Of a DNA stretch of 64,000 nt, positions 1-8,110 are shown one piece after another. The position numbers and the translations under genes were made by a program. A model generated the notes under the pieces. It made no database searches, was not told the DNA's origin, and worked only from the letters and a program-made list of their open reading frames with translations. Source of the DNA: Phycisphaerales bacterium. Lineage in GTDB: Bacteria; Planctomycetota; Phycisphaerae; Phycisphaerales; UBA1924. Location: NCBI GenBank assembly GCA_016709445.1, contig JADJMV010000011.1, positions 124,001 through 188,000 of the forward strand. Reading direction: 5' to 3'. Within the stretch, counting starts at the first letter, position 1; each line of letters opens with the position of its first letter.

Positions 1-1
1 C

Positions 2-1621
2 TCTGAACGCGGACAGGCCAATCTCTGCGCGTTTGCCCGGGCGCTGGGGGTGGTGCGATACTTCAACGCTGACGCTGCGGGGGCGGCGATCGACTGGGAC
101 GCGTTCACCGCGGCGGCGCTCCCGGCCGTGGAGAGCGCGCCCGACGCCACGTCGCTTCGCACATGTCTCAACGACGTGCTCGGCCCAGTCGCTCCGGGCC
201 TCCGGATCAGAGTGACTGGTGAGCGCGACGCTCCGTCGCCTTCGCGAGGGGACGGCCAACTCAGACAATGGGTCTATCACGGCTACGGCATGCCGTCGAC
301 CGGGCAGCCCAATCTCTATTGGCGGAAGCTCATCGAAGTACCGGCAGCCTCGCTCGATGACCACGACCTTTTCTGGCGAGCGGACCTGCCCGCCGGCGTT
401 TCCTGTGACATACCCCTTGCGACTCCTGACGCAGAGCCCATCGCCGATCCCGGAGCGGTCTCCGTGGCATCGGCGAATGATCGGTGGACGAGACTCGCGG
501 ACGTCATCACGCTCTGGAACGTGATGGCGCACTTCCACCCCTACCTGACCCAGGGTTCCTGTGATTGGGATGATGCGCTCGGTCCGGCGCTCCAGCATGC
601 CGCCATCGACGACTCGGGAGCCCAGTTCCTTCGAACGCTGCGAGAGATGACCCGCTGCCTCGGAGATGGTCACGTCTTCGTGGCCTCCGAGGGCGAGGAC
701 CTCTCGGGGAGCCTGCCACTCGCCTGGCGATGGCTCGGGGACGACCTTGTCGTGACCGGGGTCGGTGATCCGCTGAGCGGCATCACCCTCGGCGACCGGG
801 TGCTCTCCATCGATGGGCAGGGCGCCCTCGACGCCCTGCAGTCGGTGCAGACGCAGATCAGCGGCTCGCCTCAATGGGTCCGAGAGCAGGCCCCGCGCCT
901 GCTCTTGATGGGCCGAGCTGGGAGTACGGTCGAATTGCAATTGGAGGCGCCGAACGGCGAAGCAAGGAAAGCGGTCGTGCGCCGCAGAGCCGGGCGAAGC
1001 GCGCCGGAGCCCCGCCCCGAACCAATTACGGAGATCAAGCCCGGCGTTTGGTACGTTGATCTCACCCGCACCACGGACGGGCAACTCGATGACGCGTTGG
1101 ACAAGATTGCTGCCGGGACCGGCGTCATCTTCGACCTGAGGGGGTACCCGCGGATCACCGACCCGCTGAGCTTCTTTGGGCACCTATCCGCCACAGCGTT
1201 GACAAGCGCACACTGGCAAGTCCCCGTGCTGACGAAACCGTTCCAGGACGGAAAAACATTTGGGGACACTGGTCAATGGGAGATAGCGCCGGCAGCGCCA
1301 TTCTTCCCTGCGAAACGAGTCTTCCTGACCGACGGCAGGGCGATCTCCTTCGCCGAATCGTGCCTCGAGATCGTGAAGCACTTCGGGCTCGCCCGCATCG
1401 TCGGCGCCCCCACCGCGGGAGCCAACGGCAATGTGATCCGGGTCGCCTTGGCGGGGGGTTTCCAGGTCACATTCACAGGCATGCTGGTGGAGCACCTCGA
1501 CGGCTCTCGCCTCTTTGGCCTGGGTATTTTACCAGATACTCGTTCCGAGCCCACCCGTCAGGGCATCGCGTCGGGCCGGGACGAGGTGCTTGAAGCGGGC
1601 CTCGCGGCTCTCGCGGAGTAG
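2..1621 (+). CDS. S41-family (C-terminal processing) peptidase, 5'-truncated by the window edge
   Basis: The reading frame is already open at base 2 and its first codons give family-like residues (NLCAFARALGVVRYF), so the true start lies upstream; the GTG at 50 is internal. Seen in order: an N-terminal helical segment typical of larger S41 proteins, a PDZ-like stretch (about 725-1000, with GITLGDRVLSIDG), then the S41 core. The likely nucleophile is the serine in GRAISFAES near 1345-1370, followed by the conserved APTAGANGN. S41 enzymes are serine peptidases, usually exported to the periplasm or cell surface; substrate cannot be told. Any signal peptide would lie outside the window. It ends with TAG, 344 bases before korA, and is probably a separate transcription unit. 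Confidence 0.8.
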   Translation, partial: SERGQANLCAFARALGVVRYFNADAAGAAIDWDAFTAAALPAVESAPDATSLRTCLNDVLGPVAPGLRIRVTGERDAPSPSRGDGQLRQWVYHGYGMPSTGQPNLYWRKLIEVPAASLDDHDLFWRADLPAGVSCDIPLATPDAEPIADPGAVSVASANDRWTRLADVITLWNVMAHFHPYLTQGSCDWDDALGPALQHAAIDDSGAQFLRTLREMTRCLGDGHVFVASEGEDLSGSLPLAWRWLGDDLVVTGVGDPLSGITLGDRVLSIDGQGALDALQSVQTQISGSPQWVREQAPRLLLMGRAGSTVELQLEAPNGEARKAVVRRRAGRSAPEPRPEPITEIKPGVWYVDLTRTTDGQLDDALDKIAAGTGVIFDLRGYPRITDPLSFFGHLSATALTSAHWQVPVLTKPFQDGKTFGDTGQWEIAPAAPFFPAKRVFLTDGRAISFAESCLEIVKHFGLARIVGAPTAGANGNVIRVALAGGFQVTFTGMLVEHLDGSRLFGLGILPDTRSEPTRQGIASGRDEVLEAGLAALAE

Positions 1622-1965
1622 GCGTTTACCCAATTCGGATCCCTCGATCCCGATTTTTGGGTCAATGGAACGCTCTGACGCTGTATTTCGGACATAAACA
1701 TCGCTATACTCGGATATAGCACGGTCGTGCCGCTCAGCGGCACCGTGCGGCCCCGGAGCCGTCGTCCCGGACGGAAGGAGGCGTACCCGAGGACAGCAGC
1801 GCCGCGTCGCGGCGCAGTCCAACCACCCCCAGGGTCAGCGGCAGCCCGGCCGGGCGTCGCACTCGACCTTGCGGCGGGCCACACACACCACGCGACACGC
1901 GGGACGTCAGGGCGTCGGGGGCAGGGCCCTCGTGCGGTGTCCCGAAGCCAGAGGAAGCGACCACC
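1622..1965 (+). promoter_or_regulatory. Gene-free leader of the kor-rnf cluster with inverted repeats and hairpins
   Basis: No gene is seen in these 344 bases. A -10-like TATACT (1705-1710) lies inside a perfect inverted repeat, GCTATA at 1703-1708 and TATAGC at 1715-1720. Just downstream, GCACGGT (1719-1725) pairs with ACCGTGC (1742-1748), with an inner stem GCCGC/GCGGC (1729-1733 and 1737-1741) and loop TCA. A third stem-loop is GCGCCGC (1799-1805) with GCGGCGC (1809-1815). No clear -35 was found. If TATACT is used, the korA mRNA has a leader of about 250 bases that folds strongly. A regulatory role is inference; the palindromes are directly visible. Confidence 0.4.
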
Positions 1966-3888
1966 ATGGAAAGCGGCAGAAACTCGGCAGTCGTCCACGA
2001 GCAGGGAGCGGCCAGGCAGGTCCGGGAGGCGATCGTGGAGATCGTCAGTGACTCGGGCGAGGGGGCGCAGAAGGCCGGACAGAGTTTCGCGACCGTGTGC
2101 GCCAAAATGGGCAACGGCGTCTGGACCGTGGAGATCATCCCCGCCGAGATCAAGCCGCCGGCGCGCTCGCGGGCGGGAGCGAGCGGCATCCGCATCCGGT
2201 TTGGGTCCAAGGCCGTCACCAACATGGGCGACCAGGCCGACGTGGTCGTGGCGTTCAATGAGCAGGTGCTGTACGGGCGGATCATGGCCGATGCCTTCCG
2301 CGAGGGGACCGTCATCCTGCTCGAGAACCGGTGGGCCAAGGACGCCGACGAGCAGATCCGCGACATGTACGCCACGGCGGTCGAGGACTTCCGCGCCCGT
2401 GGACTCATCGTCCACGAGTTGCCGCTGCACGAGGCATGCTTGAAATACACCACCGATCCGCGCCTCGGCAAGAACATGTTCGTGCTCGGCATGCTCTGCC
2501 ACATCTACCAACTCAACCTCGATCTGGCGGCCAACGAAGTCAGGGCCGCGTTCAAGAAGAAGGGCGACAAGGTCATCGAGCAGAATCTCGCGTTGCTCCG
2601 CGGCGGCGGCGAGTTCGCGGCAGAGAACCTGACCTACCGCTTCAACGTGCCCGCGATGCCGACCAGGCAGGACCTCGTCGTGACCAACGGCAATCAGGCC
2701 GTCGGCCTGGGTGTGATGGCCTCGGGCATGGATCTGGTTTCGATGTACCCGATTACGCCCGCTACCAGCGCTACGCACTACCTTGCGGGAGTCTTCCAGA
2801 ATCTCGGCGGCTTCATCCACCAAGCCGAGGACGAAATCGCGGCGATCGGCTTCGCGATCGGCGCCTCCTACGCCGGCAAGACCGCCTGCACCATTACCTC
2901 CGGCCCGGGGCTCGCCCTCAAGACCGAGTTCATCGGACTCGCCGTCATGGCGGAGGTTCCGCTGGTGATCGTCGATGTGCAGCGCGGCGGTCCGGCGACG
3001 GGGCTGCCCACCAAGATCGAGCAGGGTGATCTCTTCGCCGCGCTCTACGCCTCGCCGGGTGACGCGCCAAAGGTCGTCATGGCGGCGGCCACCATCGAGG
3101 AGTGCTTCCACATGGTGATCACCGCGAGGAAGCTCGCCGAGTCGTTCCGCACGCCGGTGATCCTGCTCACCGACGCCAACCTCGCGACCGGTCAGACGCC
3201 GTATGCGCGGCCGCGCGTGCGCGAGGATTGGATGGCGGCCCCGATCGATCAATCGCCGTGGCCGGAGGGGGTCACCCCCTATGAATGGGACCCCGAGACC
3301 GGCCTCTCACGCCGCCCGATCCCCGGCCAACGTGGAGGGCAATATGTGCTCACGGGGCTCGCGCATACAAAGCAGAGTCACGTCGCGTACGACCCGAGGG
3401 CCAATCAGGTCGGCTGCGAGATGCGCAGCCGCAAGTTCGCGGCCCTTGCATCGACGCTCCTGCCGCCGAAGATCCACGGCGATGACCAGGGCGACCTGCT
3501 TGTCGTCGGCTGGGGCTCGACGCTCGGCACGATCGACGAAGCGGTCGAGAGAGTCCGGGAGGAGGGCTACCGAGTTTCCTCGATCCACCTCCGGTTCCTC
3601 TCGCCGCTGGAGCCAGGCCTCGCCGAGATCTTCGGCCGTTTCAAGCGTGTGATGACGATCGAGCTGAATTACTCCGATCCGCCATCGGGCTTCGGCGGCG
3701 ACGTCCAGTCGGCGCGCCGGGCACAGCTCGCGCAGTATCTGCGGGCCCAGACGCTTTGCGACGTGGACTACTGGTCGATCACACCGGGCCAGCCGCTACA
3801 GCCGGGCCAGGTGCATGGCGTGATCATGGAACGCCTCGCGGCGATGGGCGTGGTGGATCAGCGCGCGGCGGCGGCACACGCGGGCTAA
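1966..3888 (+). CDS. korA: 2-oxoacid:ferredoxin oxidoreductase, fused gamma-alpha subunit (KorA type)
   Basis: This subunit, with the beta subunit next door, oxidatively decarboxylates a 2-oxoacid (2-oxoglutarate is the best guess) to an acyl-CoA and reduces ferredoxin in the cytoplasm. The 640 residues show a gamma domain first (about 40-205), then the alpha pyrimidine-binding domain (about 235-430) with YPITPAT at 261-267 and QAEDEIAAIG near 285-294, then the C-terminal alpha domain. The gamma-alpha order and length fit KorA-type enzymes. These catalytic motifs are intact, in contrast to the PFOR-like gene at 8104. ATG start with purine-rich AGAGGAAG upstream. korB follows after 22 bases. 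Pyruvate or branched-chain oxoacids remain possible substrates. Confidence 0.9.
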   Translation: MESGRNSAVVHEQGAARQVREAIVEIVSDSGEGAQKAGQSFATVCAKMGNGVWTVEIIPAEIKPPARSRAGASGIRIRFGSKAVTNMGDQADVVVAFNEQVLYGRIMADAFREGTVILLENRWAKDADEQIRDMYATAVEDFRARGLIVHELPLHEACLKYTTDPRLGKNMFVLGMLCHIYQLNLDLAANEVRAAFKKKGDKVIEQNLALLRGGGEFAAENLTYRFNVPAMPTRQDLVVTNGNQAVGLGVMASGMDLVSMYPITPATSATHYLAGVFQNLGGFIHQAEDEIAAIGFAIGASYAGKTACTITSGPGLALKTEFIGLAVMAEVPLVIVDVQRGGPATGLPTKIEQGDLFAALYASPGDAPKVVMAAATIEECFHMVITARKLAESFRTPVILLTDANLATGQTPYARPRVREDWMAAPIDQSPWPEGVTPYEWDPETGLSRRPIPGQRGGQYVLTGLAHTKQSHVAYDPRANQVGCEMRSRKFAALASTLLPPKIHGDDQGDLLVVGWGSTLGTIDEAVERVREEGYRVSSIHLRFLSPLEPGLAEIFGRFKRVMTIELNYSDPPSGFGGDVQSARRAQLAQYLRAQTLCDVDYWSITPGQPLQPGQVHGVIMERLAAMGVVDQRAAAAHAG

Positions 3889-3910
3889 CTCGGGCGAAGG
3901 AGCCAAGAGC

Positions 3911-4864
3911 ATGTTCGGTCTGAAGACAGATTGGTCGTTGGAGGTCCTGCCCCGGTACTTCACGCTGGAGGACTACGAGGGCGGCATGGCCCGCTGGTGC
4001 CCCGGGTGCGGCGATCACGGCGTGCTCGCCGCGGTGCAGCGCATCTGCCGGGACGCGCAGCTGAAGCCCGAGAGCACCGTGAGTGTTTCGGGCATCGGCT
4101 GCTCGAGCCGCTTCCCCCACTACATGAAAACCTACGGGTTTCACGGCCTGCACGGGCGTGCGCTCCCCGTCGCCTGCGGCATCAAGTCGCGTCGACCCGA
4201 GCTCACGATCTGGGTCGCGACCGGGGACGGCGACTGCTGTTCCATCGGTGCAGCCCACTGGGTGCATGCCATCCGGTACAACATGGACATGGTTGTCATG
4301 CTGTTTGACAATAACGTGTACGGCCTGACGAAGAACCAGACATCGCCCACGAGCCGACCAGGATCGAAGACCAACACCCACCCCAGAGGCTCGTTCCTTC
4401 CCCCGCTCAACCCTGCGCTCACAACGCTGAGCATCTCCAATGTGTCGTTCGTGGCCCAGACGGTCGACTGGAACCCTGTCCACGTGTACGCCACCCTCAA
4501 GGCGGCCTACGAGCACAAGGGGCTGAGCTTCGTCAGGATCCTGCAGCGCTGCCCGCAATACACACCGAAGGTGTTCGAGGAGGCTCAACGCGACCCCTCC
4601 CTCATGCTGCTGCTGGAGCACGAGAAGGGAGTCCAGGCAGATCCGGCGGGGACCAAGATCTACACGAACCGAACCCAGCACGACCCGTCCGACATCAACG
4701 CCGCGAGGCAGATCGCCTCGCGCGAGGACGTGATCCCCATCGGCCTGCTCTTCCGCGACGCCGACAGGCCCCGCTACGAGGAGTTCAGCAGCCTCGGGGC
4801 CGACGTCACGATCGAAGAAAAGGTCCAGGCCCTGGAGAAGGAGCTCGATCGCTTCGCGATCTGA
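3911..4864 (+). CDS. korB: 2-oxoacid:ferredoxin oxidoreductase beta subunit (KorB type)
   Basis: The beta subunit carries thiamine diphosphate and one [4Fe-4S] cluster and pairs with KorA. In its 317 residues the expected four cluster ligands are visible: CPGC at 30-33, the Cys in GIGCSS (about 64) and the Cys in LQRCPQ (about 214). The ThDP/Mg motif GDGDCCSIG is near 105-113, with DNNVYGLTKNQ following. Length is normal for KorB (about 280-340). GAAGGAG precedes the ATG. The next gene starts 7 bases after the stop, so the cluster is tightly packed and surely co-transcribed. All catalytic features are present, making this the functional oxidoreductase of the cluster. Confidence 0.92.
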   Translation: MFGLKTDWSLEVLPRYFTLEDYEGGMARWCPGCGDHGVLAAVQRICRDAQLKPESTVSVSGIGCSSRFPHYMKTYGFHGLHGRALPVACGIKSRRPELTIWVATGDGDCCSIGAAHWVHAIRYNMDMVVMLFDNNVYGLTKNQTSPTSRPGSKTNTHPRGSFLPPLNPALTTLSISNVSFVAQTVDWNPVHVYATLKAAYEHKGLSFVRILQRCPQYTPKVFEEAQRDPSLMLLLEHEKGVQADPAGTKIYTNRTQHDPSDINAARQIASREDVIPIGLLFRDADRPRYEEFSSLGADVTIEEKVQALEKELDRFAI

Positions 4865-4871
4865 CAAGCCC

Positions 4872-7400
4872 ATGAACACGACGACCCAAGCCAGCCCTGG
4901 CGCCCAACCCGCAGCCCGCGAGCCGGGCTCTCGGGGGCAATCCCGTAACGAGCGGGGGGGCCTCCGCCGGCCAGCCCCCCCCCCACCCCTCTCCGATGAG
5001 GATCGGAGGGCGGCGCTCGCGACGCTGCGACGCTTCTGCGCAGGGGAGACGGACGCCGGATCCAACCTTGGTCGTCCCGGCGAGCATTGGCTCCCCGCGG
5101 CTCTCTATCCCTACCGCGATCGACAAGCCGTGCGGCAAGACTACCCCGTGTTCGTCTGGCCCGATCCGGCGACTCCACAGCGCTGCAGCCCCATCGGCGA
5201 ATTGCTCTCCTCGCTCGCCGGATTGATCGCGCCGAAGCAGGACGAGGCGCGGATCTTGTTCGACAATCTGCTGCGGCTCGAACGCGAGATTCGAGCCTTG
5301 TTCGAGTCCGCCGGCTGCGGTATCGCTGACGCCCGGGAGGTGCTTCTGCAGGCCGCCCGAGCCCTCGAGACCTCGCTCGCCCTCCAGGCTGAACCCGCAC
5401 GGCAGTTGGTGCAGTGGCTGGATCGGTTGGTGGGCGCCTGCCCCGAGGGGGGCGTCTTGGTGGACGCGACCGCGTCCTCCGCACAAGACATCCTGCTGAC
5501 CATGGCGACGCGCGAGGCGGATTCCCGTCTGACGCGGCTCCGAGGACGAGCCGAATCCGCGAGGCGACGCATCAAGGACCTCCTCGCAGCCGAGCGCGCC
5601 AAGGGCGCTTCGGGTCAGTCGGGCGCGGCGCTCGCGGGGTCCGTGGGGGGCACTGACGCCGGACGGCTGAACGCCGACGCCTTGTCCAGAGTGCTCGGCA
5701 GGACAGCCGGGGGCGCGAAGAGCGATCCGGACCGACTCCGCCGCCTCGAGGATCTCCTGGACGTCCTCGGCACATTCCTCCAGTCGAAGCTCGGCCCGAC
5801 GGTCCATGTCGTTGGGGCCACGATGCGATCCGCGGACACCACGGACGGGTCGATCATCTGGCACGAGGCCGGTGCGGCCGCCTGCGAAACCGCGTGCACG
5901 CACTTCGATCGGATCGCGAGGGAGATCATTCCCGTCTTCGCTGCCCTGCGTGTTTCGGCGTTGGAAAGCTCTGGACAATTCGACCCGGCGCGGCACGGCC
6001 AGGTCGCCTCTGGACTCACCTGGCAGAGCCTGAACCGCGAGGAACTGCTCTCATTACCTCCGGTTGTGGCGATTGAGACGCAGGAGACACTGGCTGGACC
6101 CGGGATGCTCGGGCTCTCGCATCTGCTCCGGTCGGGGCGCCCGGTGAGCGTCCTCGTTGGGGTCACGGCGGGCGGGGCACCGGGTGGGGGACAAGACCTG
6201 CTCGGTGGCTACAGGCTCGAACTGGCCTATCTCGGCATGGGTCACCGTGAAGCGCTGGTCAGCCAGTCCACGGTCTCACGGCCGGTTCACCTCGCGGAAG
6301 GGTTCGGGCGAGCTCTAAACGCGAGCCGCGCCGCGCTGCACGTCGTCGATAGCGGGTTGGATACCTCCGGCGCGAGCGCAACCATCGGCGCTTGGCTCCA
6401 TGGCGCGGCGGCGCTCGAGGGCCGCGCCCACCCGCTGTTCCATTACGACCCGGAGCGCGGAGAGACCTGGGCGAGGCGGCTCGACTTTGCGACAAACCCC
6501 GCTCCGATGGACGACTGGCCCACCGGTGAGATCCTTGTCGAGGACGGGTCAGGCCCGCCATGCAGCATCGCCACTCGCTTCACCTTTGCCGACTTCGCGC
6601 TGCTCGAGCCGGCCTTGCGTGACCAATTCCGGATCGTCCCCGATGCGCTGCCATCGGGCGCTCTTATCGATGCCGCCGATTTCGTTGAAGCCGATGAGGC
6701 TCTCGCCCACGACCTCATCCCGATGATCTGGGCTGCGGATGAGAACGGTGAACTTCGGCGATTAACATTCTCCCGGCGTCTTGCCTTCGCGTGCCGTGAC
6801 CGTCTCGGCTACTGGCGCACGCTGCAAGAGCTCGCAGGAGTACGCAACGAGCACGTGAGGGAAGCGGTCCAGGCAGAGCGGGAACGGCTCGCGACCGGTT
6901 TCGCGAGGGAGCGCGACGCCCTTGCCGCATCACACGCTTCCGAGATCGAACGGGTCCGGGCCGAGGCCGCCGGCGATGCGCTGCGGCGACTGGCCGGGGC
7001 CCTCCTCGACACGGAGTTCCAATCGTTGGCGCCGGCAGCGCCGCCCCCCGCGCGCCCTCAGCCCGCGACACCGGCGGCGATGGAGCAGGCCGCGGGTCCG
7101 TCCGGCGTTGAACCGGTCCCGCAGCCCGCCGTTGAGGAGGCGGACGCGGGCTTCGATGAGCCGTACGTCGACACCGCCCTGTGCACGAGCTGCAACGACT
7201 GCACCAACCTCAATTCCAGGGTCTTCGTCTACAACGCCAACAAGCAGGTCGTGATCGGCGACCCGAGCGCCGGCACGTTTGCCGAGCTTGTGGCCGCGGC
7301 CGAGAAATGCCCGGCCCGCTGCATCCATCCGGGAAAGCCCTCCAACGCCGACGAGCCAGGACTGGCCGAGCTGATCGCCCGCGCCAAGCCCTTCAACTGA
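4872..7400 (+). CDS. PFOR-derived degenerate protein with C-terminal ferredoxin domain
   Basis: An 842-residue protein with no exact family I can name. The N-terminus (1-45) is low-complexity and proline-rich; 60-300 is helical. The stretch of about 390-600 aligns by eye with the PFOR ThDP-binding domain of the giant neighbour (8104-12664): PPVVAIETQETLAGPG here against PPMLVVGDGQSLGSRG there, so the GDG motif is lost. A coiled-coil segment with WRTLQELAGV (about 650-720) is also shared. The C-terminal 80 residues are a ferredoxin with CTSCNDC (771-777) and KCPARC (812-817), enough for one [4Fe-4S] cluster. It sits 7 bases after korB. I infer an electron carrier or adaptor between KorAB and Rnf, not a ThDP enzyme. 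Confidence 0.65.
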   Translation: MNTTTQASPGAQPAAREPGSRGQSRNERGGLRRPAPPPPLSDEDRRAALATLRRFCAGETDAGSNLGRPGEHWLPAALYPYRDRQAVRQDYPVFVWPDPATPQRCSPIGELLSSLAGLIAPKQDEARILFDNLLRLEREIRALFESAGCGIADAREVLLQAARALETSLALQAEPARQLVQWLDRLVGACPEGGVLVDATASSAQDILLTMATREADSRLTRLRGRAESARRRIKDLLAAERAKGASGQSGAALAGSVGGTDAGRLNADALSRVLGRTAGGAKSDPDRLRRLEDLLDVLGTFLQSKLGPTVHVVGATMRSADTTDGSIIWHEAGAAACETACTHFDRIAREIIPVFAALRVSALESSGQFDPARHGQVASGLTWQSLNREELLSLPPVVAIETQETLAGPGMLGLSHLLRSGRPVSVLVGVTAGGAPGGGQDLLGGYRLELAYLGMGHREALVSQSTVSRPVHLAEGFGRALNASRAALHVVDSGLDTSGASATIGAWLHGAAALEGRAHPLFHYDPERGETWARRLDFATNPAPMDDWPTGEILVEDGSGPPCSIATRFTFADFALLEPALRDQFRIVPDALPSGALIDAADFVEADEALAHDLIPMIWAADENGELRRLTFSRRLAFACRDRLGYWRTLQELAGVRNEHVREAVQAERERLATGFARERDALAASHASEIERVRAEAAGDALRRLAGALLDTEFQSLAPAAPPPARPQPATPAAMEQAAGPSGVEPVPQPAVEEADAGFDEPYVDTALCTSCNDCTNLNSRVFVYNANKQVVIGDPSAGTFAELVAAAEKCPARCIHPGKPSNADEPGLAELIARAKPFN

Positions 7401-7413
7401 CCGGAGCCTCGCC

Positions 7414-7947
7414 TTGGCAAGCCTGCTCACAGCCATTGCGATCATGACCGGCCTGGGGGCGTTCTTCGGCCTCGGGCTCGCGATCGCGAATCGCTTCCTG
7501 AAAGTCGAGGAGGATCCGAGGCTCGACATGCTCGAGGGCATGCTCCCGGGGTCGAACTGCGGGGCGTGTGGAGAAGCCGGCTGTCGCGCATTCGCCGAGT
7601 CGATGCTCGGTGGTCGCAGCAGACCCAGCAAGTGCTCGGTCAGCAGCCCGGAGGGCGTCGAACGCATCGCCGAATTCCTCGGAGTCGACGCGGGCAGAGA
7701 GGAGAAGCGTGTCGCCCGATTGCACTGCGCCGGCGGTCTCGGCAAGGCGAGGCAGATTGCCGAATACGAGGGCCACGGGAGCTGCTCGGGTGCACACCTG
7801 GTCGGTGGGGGCGGCAAGGGCTGCGGGTGGGGCTGTCTGGGCCTCGCCGACTGTCAGGTCGCGTGCGACTTTGACGCGATCCGCATGAATGCCGATCGAC
7901 TGCCCGTCGTGGATGGCGCTGCGCTCAGGACGGGGCACCCGGCCTGA
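7414..7947 (+). CDS. rnfB: Rnf complex subunit B, truncated by a frameshift
   Basis: RnfB is the ferredoxin-oxidising Fe-S subunit of the membrane Rnf complex. Seen: an N-terminal membrane helix (about 2-28), the 4Fe-4S domain LPGSNCGACGEAGC (44-57) with KC at about 74, and a clostridial-type first ferredoxin motif CGWGCLGLADCQVAC. The frame then ends with VVDGAALRTGHPA and TGA, exactly where the second ferredoxin motif should begin. The expected C-terminal tail continues in another frame (7954-8110). Start is TTG at 7414, 13 bases after the upstream stop. At 177 residues it is shorter than usual RnfB (about 190 to over 280). Either an indel error or real loss; see findings. Confidence 0.8.
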   Translation: MASLLTAIAIMTGLGAFFGLGLAIANRFLKVEEDPRLDMLEGMLPGSNCGACGEAGCRAFAESMLGGRSRPSKCSVSSPEGVERIAEFLGVDAGREEKRVARLHCAGGLGKARQIAEYEGHGSCSGAHLVGGGGKGCGWGCLGLADCQVACDFDAIRMNADRLPVVDGAALRTGHPA

Positions 7948-7953
7948 TTCGGA

Positions 7954-8110
7954 TGCACAACAACCTGCCGCTCGTCGACTACAGCGCCGGCGGGCCGGCC
8001 CGGCCCGAGGCCACATTCCGGTGCCCGACCGGGGCGATCCGGTGGGTCGAGGGCGGACAGTTCCAGCCCTCCAAGCTCGTGCAACTCACGCTGGGAGAAC
8101 ACGGTGACTA
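7954..8110 (+). pseudogene. rnfB: Out-of-frame remnant of the RnfB C-terminus
   Basis: In the +3 frame, starting a few codons before an ATG at 7954, the translation reads GLIRMHNNLPLVDY and then FRCPTGAIRWVEGGQF, ending at TAG 8108-8110. This resembles the tail after the last cluster of RnfB-type proteins. Its stop overlaps the GTG start (8104) of the next gene (GTGACTAG), the kind of overlap expected for the true end of rnfB. Upstream in this frame one reads CAQDGAPGLIRM, as if Cys 2-4 of a CxxCxxCxxxCP motif had been removed. Whether it is translated on its own is unknown. Confidence 0.6.

Noticed and set aside
3824..5065. Minus-strand open frame opposite korB
   Set aside because: Shadow of korB and of the start of the next gene; no domain seen.
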